Of a stretch of DNA of 64,000 nt, positions 17,103 to 26,200 are shown in pieces. Each line of letters starts with the position of its first letter. Within the stretch, counting starts at the first letter, position 1. The translations under genes and the position numbers were made by a program. The notes below the pieces were generated by a model. That model did no database searches and was not told the origin of the DNA. It was given only the letters and a program-made list of their open reading frames with translations. Origin of the DNA: Enterococcus saigonensis (GTDB taxonomy: Bacteria; Bacillota; Bacilli; Lactobacillales; Enterococcaceae); the NCBI RefSeq assembly GCF_011397115.1, contig NZ_AP022822.1:248001-312000 (forward strand). Reading direction: 5' to 3'.

Positions 17103-19257
17103 GATTGGTAAAAAATTGAGTGGCCGCTATTTAATTATTGGGAACATTGGTAGTGGCGGGATGGCAAATGTCTTCTTAGCACAAGATCTAATTTTGGATC
17201 GGGAAGTAGCGATTAAGATTTTGCGTTTTGATTTCCAAAATGATCAAGATGCAATCCGTCGTTTTCAAAGAGAAGCTTTGGCGTCAACAGAGCTTGTTCA
17301 TCCCAATATCGTAACAGTTTACGATGTCGGAGAAGAAGATGGTATGCAGTACTTAGTAATGGAATATGTTAAGGGAATGGACTTGAAGCAATACATTAAA
17401 AAAAATTACCCAATCCCTTATTTGACAGTTGTAGAAATTATGCAACAAATTTTAAGTGCTATTGCCTTGGCCCATCAGCATCGTATTATTCATCGTGATT
17501 TAAAACCACAGAATATTTTGATTAATGAAGATTGTGTTGTGAAAATAGCCGATTTTGGGATTGCAATTGCGCTAACCGAAACGTCAATTACACAAACAAA
17601 TACGATGTTAGGCTCTGTTCACTATCTATCCCCAGAACAGGCCCGTGGGAGTATGGCGACCAATCAATCGGATATTTATGCGATTGGGATTATCTTATAT
17701 GAAATGTTAACAGGACGAGTTCCTTTTGATGGCGAGTCAGCAGTGACGATTGCCTTAAAACATTTCCAAGAAGAGATGCCTTCAATTCGAACTTTTGATC
17801 ATAATTTACCTCAGTCCTTGGAAAATGTCGTTTTACATGCAACGGCTAAAAATCCAGCTGATCGGTATAAGACAGCTGATGAGATGCGGGAAGATTTAGC
17901 AACTGTCTTAAATCCAGAACGCTTAAATGAACCACAATGGCAACCTCATGTAATGGATGATGCAACGAAAGCACTAACGCCCATTCCAGAAGAATTAATC
18001 ACAGAAAAGCCAATGCAACCAGAGTCTGAACCAAAAAAAGAAGCGGAAAATAACAAACCAAAGAAAAAGCGTAAATGGTGGCTGATTCCGATATTGTTAT
18101 TTCTTTTATTATGTGGCGGTTTAGCTTATGCTTTCTTTTCAGGTGGTAAAGGGGAAGTCACTGTCCCAGATGTTAGCGAAATGACCGTTGCAGCTGCTAA
18201 AGAAAAACTGCAACAAGTTGGATTGAAACCTGGTAAAGTAGAAAAAATTCCTAGTGAAACAATTGAAGCGGATCGTGTTGTTAAAACGGATCCAGCCATT
18301 GGTAATGTTGTAAAAGAAAAAACCGAAATCACAATTTACGAGAGTATTGGACAAGAAAAAATTGAAATGAAAGATGTGACAGGCGAAACTTATGATGATG
18401 CTTTACAAGCTTTAAAAAATCTTGGCTTTCAAGAAAGTAACATCAGTCGTAAAGAGGAGTATAGTGATAATGTAGCTGAAGGCAAAATTATTTCTCAAGA
18501 TCCGGATGAAGGGGAAAAAGTATCGCCTGAAATGCAAAAAGTCATTTTAACTGTCAGTCGCGGGGTAAAACCAGTGGCGATGATTGATTATAGTGGTTAC
18601 ACGTATAATGAAGCGCTAAATGATTTGATGGAAAAAGGAATTAAAGAATCACAAATTAAAAAAGAAGAAAATTACAGTGATACAATACCTGCAAATCAAA
18701 TTATTACGCAAACACCAAAAGACGGTCAAGAAGCTATCCCAGATAAAACGCAGATTACCTTAACGGTCAGCCTGGGCACAAATAAAATTACTCTACCTGA
18801 TTTAGCTGGTAATTCCGATATCCAAGCACAAAATACGCTAAAAGATTATGGTTTGGATTATGAAGAAGACGAGGAATTTTCAGATAGTGTTGAAAAAGGG
18901 AAAGTCATTCGGACAGAGCCTGGAGCCGGTCAGACTGTAAAAATTGGCAATAAGGTAAAAATCATTGTCTCAAAAGGACCTGACGAAAGTGCCGAACCGC
19001 AGACTTTTAAAGTAAACCTATCCGCAAGCTATAAAGGGAATGGTTCTGAAAATCAACAAGTTAAAATCTTTTTAACTGATGAAAAAGGGACTAAAAAACA
19101 GGTGGCTGATTTTACACTAGCTCCTAATGAAACCCACAAAGAAGCCATTGATGTAACGGTAAAAAAAGGTGAAAGTGCTACTTTTTACTTCCAAAGAGAC
19201 AACGGAAATGAAAATAGTCAAGCTGTGGATAAAGCAGGGGATATTGAGGTTCCATAA
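17095..19257 (+). CDS. ireK: PASTA-domain Ser/Thr kinase (IreK/PrkC/StkP)
   Basis: A membrane kinase that senses cell-wall fragments or lipid II and phosphorylates cell-wall and division proteins. The start ATG 17095 follows CGGAGGA and gives 720 residues. The kinase domain (1-270) has GSGGMANV, Lys41, HRDLKPQN (133-140), DFG (153-155) and a Thr-rich activation loop. A basic linker precedes the membrane helix (about 328-348). Outside are four clear PASTA repeats (about 353-627) and a final domain of about 85 residues that is beta-rich and not PASTA by eye. Reports of five repeats in IreK may count this last domain. A terminator follows. Confidence 0.97.
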   Translation: MIEIGKKLSGRYLIIGNIGSGGMANVFLAQDLILDREVAIKILRFDFQNDQDAIRRFQREALASTELVHPNIVTVYDVGEEDGMQYLVMEYVKGMDLKQYIKKNYPIPYLTVVEIMQQILSAIALAHQHRIIHRDLKPQNILINEDCVVKIADFGIAIALTETSITQTNTMLGSVHYLSPEQARGSMATNQSDIYAIGIILYEMLTGRVPFDGESAVTIALKHFQEEMPSIRTFDHNLPQSLENVVLHATAKNPADRYKTADEMREDLATVLNPERLNEPQWQPHVMDDATKALTPIPEELITEKPMQPESEPKKEAENNKPKKKRKWWLIPILLFLLLCGGLAYAFFSGGKGEVTVPDVSEMTVAAAKEKLQQVGLKPGKVEKIPSETIEADRVVKTDPAIGNVVKEKTEITIYESIGQEKIEMKDVTGETYDDALQALKNLGFQESNISRKEEYSDNVAEGKIISQDPDEGEKVSPEMQKVILTVSRGVKPVAMIDYSGYTYNEALNDLMEKGIKESQIKKEENYSDTIPANQIITQTPKDGQEAIPDKTQITLTVSLGTNKITLPDLAGNSDIQAQNTLKDYGLDYEEDEEFSDSVEKGKVIRTEPGAGQTVKIGNKVKIIVSKGPDESAEPQTFKVNLSASYKGNGSENQQVKIFLTDEKGTKKQVADFTLAPNETHKEAIDVTVKKGESATFYFQRDNGNENSQAVDKAGDIEVP

Positions 19258-19270
19258 AAAGAAATTGAAC

Positions 19271-19320
19271 AGCAAAAAACTAGGGCAACAGCTAATCTGC
19301 TTTGTCCTAGTTTTTTTGCT
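19271..19320 (+). terminator. Terminator after ireK
   Basis: AGCAAAAAACTAGGGCAA (19271-19288) pairs with TTTGTCCTAGTTTTTTTGCT (19301-19320). The T-rich strand is part of the stem, so it may also work in reverse. Confidence 0.9.
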
Positions 19321-19455
19321 GGAATAAAGAACTAACATGTTAAAAATGGATAAGTAGAAATCCATCTAAAATTGCCGGTAAATAGTGTTTTTCAGTTTAG
19401 CTTCCAATTTTGGCAAAGGTGTTTGTTTAATTTCTTCAAAAAACTTCTACTGAAA

Positions 19456-19483
19456 TGGACGTTTTTTAAAAATATGCTATAAT
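19456..19483 (+). promoter_or_regulatory. Promoter of the pilin-fold gene
   Basis: Extended -10 element TGCTATAAT (19475-19483) with a perfect TATAAT, and a -35-like TGGACG (19456-19461) at 16 bp. The start codon is 37 bases downstream. It makes the gene independent of ireK. Confidence 0.62.
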
Positions 19484-19519
19484 TTAAATGAGTGTATTCT
19501 AATTTTGGGTGGTGGAAAG

Positions 19520-20728
19520 ATGAAACGTCAGATTGAACTGCTTTTTTTTATCATTGTTATTTTTATAAGTTGTTTTGTCATAGCAAAGCCAGCGAGGGCA
19601 ACAGAGGAAATTACATTACGTTTACATAAACGTATTTTTCCGGATATTGAAAATAAAGTAACCTATGACTTAAATATAGCGGATGAAAAGAAAGCTTTTC
19701 TTAGTCAAACATTGCCGCAGAACGGGGCTAATTTTGTCATCTACGATTTAAGCCAACCACTAGATCAAAACCAAAAACCAAAAAAAATTGTACTAGCAGA
19801 TTGGAAGGATGCTACACGACGAGATGTTTTTGAAGCAGCAAAAAAATATAAAGTTGTGGGAAAAGTCCAAACGTCTTATGACAAAGCCACAAAACAAGCT
19901 GGCGTGGCAACGGCGAAACTTGCCCGACAGCAAACAAAAAATCCATTGTATTTAATTTTGGAGGTTAAAGCAGAACCAAATTCAGAGATTAACGGTGTGC
20001 AAGAGCAAAGTGCAGTTCCTACCGTATTTGATCCCAAAAAAAATCCGGAAAACAAAGTCGATTTATATTTGGAAACAGTATATTACTCGCGTCACCCTTA
20101 TTTTTTTAATTATGGAAAAATGAGAGGTTCCGGAGAAATGCCACTAGCTGGTGTGGAATATGTGTTATACAAACTAAATGATGAAGCAAAAAGGCTTTAT
20201 TTGGAGGAAAACGAAGGAAGTGATACATGGTATTCGTGGACTTTTTCAGAACAACCTAAAAATGATACGCGTCTTGAACGTTTCATCTCCAATGAAGAAG
20301 GGTTAATTACTACGAATCACCGCAATTTGCCGCCGGGGACTTATTATTTTCAAGAAGTCAAGGCAGTTCCAGGTTTTGATAAAAATGAGCAACTTAGTGA
20401 TGTCGAAGTTTTCATCCCGAATACTTGGACAGATTTAAAAGGTAATTTTTTTCCAGCTACTGTTAATGGAAAAGGGATTTGTGAAATGCGTGATGGAAAA
20501 GTGCCAGAAATTGTGTTGCAACGGGCAACTCCTAAGGTCTTACACATTCAGCGGGCAAAAAATAGAGTTCAAGGTTTTAGCCTAGATAATGCATGGATAA
20601 CGGCAAAACAGTTGCCTGAAAAGTTGAAAAAAGGCGAATTAGTTTTTGAAATGACAGTGATTATAGTATTTTCACTACTGTTACTTGGGTTTATGCTCCA
20701 CCGATTTTATAAAAATAAGATCAAGTAA
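19520..20728 (+). CDS. Pilin-fold surface protein without LPXTG, with C-terminal membrane anchor
   Basis: A 402-residue exported protein: signal peptide (1-27, cleavage after ARA), an N-terminal pilin-like domain (NGANFVIYDLSQPL), and a SpaA/Cna-B-type domain from about residue 190 (YFFNYGKM, PLAGVEYVLYK) ending with an E-box-like YYFQEVKAVPGF (275-286). At the place where major pilins carry YPKN, this protein has VDLYLETV (180-187), so the linking lysine is missing. The C-terminus has a membrane helix (378-394) and a basic tail but no LPXTG; the nearest remnant is LPEKL (365-369). It could be a basal or membrane-held pilus part. Start chosen at ATG 19520; the upstream site is weak (GGTGG). 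Confidence 0.85.
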   Translation: MKRQIELLFFIIVIFISCFVIAKPARATEEITLRLHKRIFPDIENKVTYDLNIADEKKAFLSQTLPQNGANFVIYDLSQPLDQNQKPKKIVLADWKDATRRDVFEAAKKYKVVGKVQTSYDKATKQAGVATAKLARQQTKNPLYLILEVKAEPNSEINGVQEQSAVPTVFDPKKNPENKVDLYLETVYYSRHPYFFNYGKMRGSGEMPLAGVEYVLYKLNDEAKRLYLEENEGSDTWYSWTFSEQPKNDTRLERFISNEEGLITTNHRNLPPGTYYFQEVKAVPGFDKNEQLSDVEVFIPNTWTDLKGNFFPATVNGKGICEMRDGKVPEIVLQRATPKVLHIQRAKNRVQGFSLDNAWITAKQLPEKLKKGELVFEMTVIIVFSLLLLGFMLHRFYKNKIK

Positions 20729-20736
20729 GGAAACTT

Positions 20737-20789
20737 AAAAAGAAGCTAAAACATTACCAATGATTTTCGGTAAGTTTTAGCTTCTTTTG
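20737..20789. terminator. Bidirectional terminator between pilin-fold gene and regulator
   Basis: Long stem AAAAGAAGCTAAAACATTACC / CGGTAAGTTTTAGCTTCTTTT with one mismatch, between two convergent genes. It can terminate in both directions. Confidence 0.9.
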
Positions 20790-20791
20790 TT

Positions 20792-22372
20792 TTATTTAGC
20801 AGCATCAAAATCCGTAGAAATTGAAGGATTAGAAGAGTCATTTAATGGATAAGAAAATTGCTGGCAGCTTTTTTTCTGTAGACGGGAACGTTGCAATACC
20901 TTTTTGCGATAAGTGTTCCAAAGTTGTGCAAAGAGTTCTTTTTCGTAGTTGTTATCGGCAATTAAATCGATGATAAAATTTGGTTTGGTCAAATTATCAG
21001 GCAAGAGGGTATCAAATGTGCTGATAAAAAAATCGATATTGGGGTCATCAAAGTTCGTAAAATAAACTTTGACAAAGCCAAACTGCTCTAAAACCTCTTT
21101 AATTGTTTGCATAATAAAGTAATCGGGAATTGTTAAAATGCCAACATTTAGTATTTGGTCATCACAACATTTTTTGAAAGTTGGTAAGATGACATACGTT
21201 ATATCTTCTATTAAATCATCATAACAATTCGTAAGCCAAGCAAAGTCTTTCCGTCGGCAAATTCGACGGAAAAACTCACCGTTTCGCTTTAATAATTCGA
21301 GATAAGCATCATGTTCATGCGTTTGCTTCTGGCGCGTAATATCCATAATTAAAGGAACATCTCCTTGATAGGTGATATAATTCATGAATGTTACGAATAA
21401 ATTGATACGCAATAGAAAGGTCTCTTCGTAGCTTGGCGTTGTTTTTGGAATTAACTCAGTAAAAAAATACTGTTCATACTCTTCAATCAAGTTAATTAAA
21501 CTGTTTTTATTTTTTTTAAGGGCTTCATAATAATCGTTCAGCTCTTTTATGCGGAAGTCGTAGATGTTGATATAAAAAGGTGTGAAATACAGCATGTATG
21601 AAATAAAACGTCCTTGTATGTAAGCTTGCTGCGGATCAGTAATGAATTTTTGGCAATAAGACGTCAACTCAGGCAAAAACTTACTAAAAGGTAACGTTTT
21701 AAATTTGGGCAATTCCAGTTTGTGACCTTGTTGTGCTCGTAAGCGATTAACGGCAAGGCGAAGAAATATTTCTCGCGGATGCATGAAACAAGCTTTATCA
21801 AATTGAAGTTTTCGCATAATGGCACGTTCATCACTAAAGTCAAATTGACTAAGATGGATATCTTTTCCTAAATTTCCTGCCCACAAATACGTTGTATAAA
21901 ACATTCGCAACATAGCTTCGTTTCCAGCAATCTTCATTTTCGAAGCCAATAGACGGATTCCAAAAGAGTTTAAATACTTCTTTAGTGGCCGCAATTTACG
22001 TAAAATTGTTGACTGGCTTAAGTAAAAATCTTCACAAAATTTTTCAAAAGTTACTTCCGGTTTGGTTAAAGAATACAAGATAAAATTATACGGAATGGAG
22101 GTCCGAACGAGATACTGGATGTATTCGTTATGCTGATAATTTGCTGGTTGCCATAAGATTTTTCCATTAGTAATTAAAAAAGGTTCTGCTACAAGATTTA
22201 ATAAATTCTCATGGATTTCTTGTGTTAGGGTGCTTAATGTTGTATAGGACAAATTGAGTTCTGAGCAAAGATAATTTATGGAATACGTGCCGGCTTCTTT
22301 ATCTGAAAAAAATTCCATCACGCTGATTTTTTGTCTAGCGGCGTCTTCTAAAATTAACGGACTTAGTAACAT
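20792..22372 (-). CDS. Mga/AtxA-family transcriptional regulator
   Basis: A 526-residue cytosolic regulator. The N-terminal region holds two winged-helix segments typical of Mga: INYLCSELNLSYTTLSTLTQ (about 33-52) and FEKFCEDFYLSQSTILRKL followed by PLKKYLNSFGIRL. The middle resembles the PTS-regulatory (PRD) part, and the C-terminus an EIIB-like region (NVGILTIPDYFIMQ). Relatives include EbpR, which activates the ebp pilus operon of E. faecalis. The reverse-strand ATG at 22372 follows GGGGGG. It lies between the pilin-fold gene and the adhesin/sortase operon, so it probably controls one or both; this is inferred from position and family. Confidence 0.88.
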   Translation of the reverse strand: MLLSPLILEDAARQKISVMEFFSDKEAGTYSINYLCSELNLSYTTLSTLTQEIHENLLNLVAEPFLITNGKILWQPANYQHNEYIQYLVRTSIPYNFILYSLTKPEVTFEKFCEDFYLSQSTILRKLRPLKKYLNSFGIRLLASKMKIAGNEAMLRMFYTTYLWAGNLGKDIHLSQFDFSDERAIMRKLQFDKACFMHPREIFLRLAVNRLRAQQGHKLELPKFKTLPFSKFLPELTSYCQKFITDPQQAYIQGRFISYMLYFTPFYINIYDFRIKELNDYYEALKKNKNSLINLIEEYEQYFFTELIPKTTPSYEETFLLRINLFVTFMNYITYQGDVPLIMDITRQKQTHEHDAYLELLKRNGEFFRRICRRKDFAWLTNCYDDLIEDITYVILPTFKKCCDDQILNVGILTIPDYFIMQTIKEVLEQFGFVKVYFTNFDDPNIDFFISTFDTLLPDNLTKPNFIIDLIADNNYEKELFAQLWNTYRKKVLQRSRLQKKSCQQFSYPLNDSSNPSISTDFDAAK

Positions 22373-23207
22373 TTGGTCCCCCCCTAAATAAGTTTACTAC
22401 TATTTATTCTATCATTAAATTATTAAATATAAAACATTATAATTTAATTTATTTGTTATTTTCCAATGATGTATTTTATTTACACAAGCGATAATAAATA
22501 AAGTCCAAGCCAATAATTATTATGAGCAATGATTAAAGATGATGTAAAACAAGGTGTCTGGTATATAACTAACTTTCTATTAGCCTTGTAGAATAACATT
22601 TTTTTGCTGTTTGTGACTAAAAATAGACTAATTGAATAACGAACAGTGACAGAACAGTTGTTTTTATTTAGGAGAAATTGATTCTTTATAATGCTGCTGA
22701 AATATTAAATAAATGTGTAAGACAGAACAGATATGGAGTCTAAAAAAATATTAAAATTTGATGATTTGAGCTAAAGAAGATGTTATGAAAAAGATAGTGC
22801 AGTAATGCTAGTCAAATAAAATGGCAAAAAAAAAGAAATAGACGAAATAGCGACTGAAAAAATGCAACGCATATGAAGTTGTACTAATCACTGTTAACAA
22901 CCGGAAATTGACTGGAATTTTTAAGCTCTTATTTTCAGACAATTGGGCAAAGTTTGTCTGATGAAAAGTGCCGCTGCTTTTGAAAAACAAGAATGTATAT
23001 TATATTTTAATTTCAAATTCTCTTTGGGAACAGTATTATTTAAATGTTTGTAATACTTTGTTTGGTAATAAATACGAGTTTGTATGTAATATTATATTTT
23101 GATTAAAAGATAAGTTTTTGATAAAATTAGACTATAAAAATAATTTTAAATAGAAGTTATTTCAATGGAAATAGTGAAATTTTGTTTAGGCAGAAAGGAA
23201 CACGCTA
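22373..23207. other. Long AT-rich intergenic region between regulator and adhesin operon
   Basis: 835 bases with no convincing gene on either strand. It divides the regulator from the divergent adhesin-sortase operon. An inverted repeat CAGACAA (22936-22942) / TTGTCTG (22954-22960) with an 11-base spacer could be an operator or hairpin. A reverse-strand TATAAT (about 22436-22441) with TTGGAA 19 bp upstream may drive the regulator. The length and composition fit the extended binding regions used by Mga-type proteins, which is inference. Confidence 0.5.
23099..23127 (+). promoter_or_regulatory. Candidate promoter of the adhesin-sortase operon
   Basis: TTGATT (23099-23104) and TAAAAT (23122-23127) with 17 bp between, 80 bases before the adhesin start. 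A plausible weak promoter that would suit an activator such as Mga. Confidence 0.45.
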
Positions 23208-26200
23208 ATGAAGAAGGGCAAATACTTATCATTTTTCACCGTTATGTTATTACTCGTGCCTTATATTTTTATCTTAGCCGGGGTGAATGCCAAAGCAGAT
23301 GAGATTTATCAATATCAGGATCAACGCTTTATCGCAACTGAGGAAGTTGATATTTCGTACAAGTACACGGTTAATCAAAAGGAAAATAGTATTTATTGGC
23401 AAATTGAATTTAAAAAAAATGTACTTCAAGATGAAACGAAGTTGGGAATCCAGGTGGTGGATGTGGATGAGAATCTAGTAGCAGCCACCAACACTCGTTT
23501 TCCAGAAAAAAATTTTAGTCGTACCACAAATAGTGCCAAAGAAATTGGAATCGTTGAAAAGACTGCTAATAAAGTCAAAGAAAAAACGACCTATCACATG
23601 GTTTTTCGGAAGCAAATTAGAACAGCGCAACCGACTTATCGTTTGGGAATTCGCTTATTGGGTCAACGAGTTAAACAAGATAATGGAAAATTACAAGATA
23701 TCGACTTTTTAAGTGCGGGAAAAGTCTTGGAGATGGAAGCTGCGCCAGTTGATAAAATCGAGATTGTCTCATTAAATGACTTGTTACCAAAAAATGAGAA
23801 ATTCTCACCTATTTCAAAAAGCGTATTAAAAGTTTTTGCTAACGGTGACTGGCAAAATTACAATGCACTACCAAATGTGGTCATAGATGAAGGAACACAG
23901 CTGCATTTGGAGCAGAGTATTGATCTTAAGAAGTTTGTAGCCAACCCAGCTGTTGCGCGGGCGATTGGTCAAGCAGAAAATCAGACTGCTGCTAAAGGCA
24001 AAGAAGTTCAACTTACTTATACGTTCCAATTTGGCATTGATAAACGATTCAAATTACCCGAGCAAGCTAGCACGGCACAGCCGATTCGGTTGGCAAACAC
24101 AGACGTTAATTACGGTTATTATAAAATAAACTCTGCCAAAATGGACAGTCAAGAACATATTTGGGAAGTAACCTTGAATCAAAATGCATTTTTTATTGAT
24201 AATTTGATTTTACCGTTGGTGTTAGAAACTAGCATTGAATTAGAAAATGATAGTGGTCACGAAAATTTATTATTGGCGCAAACAGCTACAAAAAAGACAA
24301 AGCAAGAAATTAAAACAACACAGTTAAGTTTTCAGATTGAAGAAACGACATCACAAGATCAGCTACTGACTTATGATGAGCAACTCGGAGGTATCCCAAT
24401 CGTCTGGGAAACGACCATTACACCGAGAAAAATGGCTGGAAAATACGCCAAAATTAATAGTCTGACGTTAACAAGCGAGGATGTAACACCGCCATATAGC
24501 GAGGATAAGACAAGTAGTGGGGATGGATTTGACTTTTTCTTTACGAATGAAAAATTAAAAAAAGTAATGCAAGATAAGCAATTGCCGCTATTTGACATTA
24601 CGGCGTATAACGAACGCGGTGAAAAAGTTGCTGTGCCACACTATGAATTAATTGGCGACGAAGAAAAAACCAATCGTTCACAAGTGAAATTTCTGGAAGA
24701 AGTTGCGGTTAAATTGGTCATTAAGACCACAACATTAACGCGTAAAATGCATGCAGCTCGAAAAGTGGTAAATCGAGTTAGTGGGACTTCAAAAAATGCA
24801 GGCAGTGCAGTGAGTGAAAAAACATTGCCGGTACCTGAGCATCGACTTCATTTAGTAAATGATAGTCAAGATGAAGAATTATTTGAATGGCGAGCAGTTT
24901 ATTATCGGAATGCGCAAAGTATTGGGCAAATGACGACTACGGGAATACCGGGAATGGAAAAAATCACATTAACTGTGGATACCGGAGAGCTAGATAGCAC
25001 TTCTGTTAAAATTTTTGATGAAGATGGGATCAAAGGCCGTAAATTAGATGAGCGTCTATATACGGTTGATAAAGTGGATGACAAGACAGTGACAATTACG
25101 TTTTTTGATTTTGTTAAAAATGATCCCAAATCAAAACTAACAGATGGTCGTTATTATATTTGGTATAACTCGACAGAAAAAAATGCACAAAAAGTAGTAG
25201 CTAAAGTTTTTAGTAATACTGGGCTATCAGCTGAAGCTACCAGTGAAAAAAAGATGAACCTCACAGTCAATCCCATTTCTTTTAGCGGGTGGCACAATAC
25301 GATGTTGTGGGAAGTAGAAGCAGAAACGATAAGTGCCCAAGGTGATGTAGAATTAGCGCTAACTTTAGCACAAAGAGGCCAAAATTTTTATTTTAAAGAA
25401 GGTGAATTGCCGAAAACATATGACTCAAGTGACATTACAAGTTTAGTTGCTAAAAAAGGTATTGTCGTCACCGCAACCAATGTAGCTGGCGTTACTCGCT
25501 ACTTAAAAGATGATGAATATAAGGTGTATGTGAGCAACAAAAAGGAACTTGAATCGCCAACTGGCGCGTGGAAAGGTAAACGAGCAGGGGTACAGGTTAC
25601 TGTGCCACAAAAGATAAAAGCGGTAACAAAAAAAATTACCGTTTATCTGCAAAGTAATACCGGTGGAATCGCAGATATTGAGGCCATTCCTGCAAAAAAA
25701 GACAATATGTATTTAGACGCGACGCTAACACAAGCAAATCATAGCGTGAACGCCACCGGGGTATCGACGATTAGCGATGAGCGTTTCTTACAAAACATGG
25801 ATAGTCAAGCTGTTTACAATGAGAGTCGTAGTAAGATTGATTGGATTTATTTTGCAAATACGCGTCGCTATGATTTAAAAAAAGAACAAAGCTTTGACGT
25901 TTTACTAGATAAAGAGCGTGTAATTCAAGCTACACAAAGTGAATATCATTATTTTACAGAAAAAGATTTAAAACAACTTCGCGTCTATCAATTAATTCCG
26001 GACGAAAACAGTAGGTCAAAAGGAGTTTACGCGAATACGAATAAAATTTTATTGTCTAAATCACACTATCGGCTTGTCAAAAAAGAACCCCTTAGTCAAA
26101 AAGGCAAAACGGTTTATAAAGAAGTCGAAATTATTTTGGAAGAAGATCTGGGTTGTTGTAGTTTGGCAATAGAAGTTTCTTCTACCTTTGACCAAAGTGA

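Noticed and set aside
22800..22990. Small frames in the gap between regulator and adhesin
   Set aside because: They are very short or highly Phe/Lys-biased, with no ribosome site.
25407..25421. LPKTY inside the large adhesin, near residue 734, as a sortase signal
   Set aside because: It is in the middle of the protein with no following hydrophobic segment and basic tail, so it cannot be a sorting signal.
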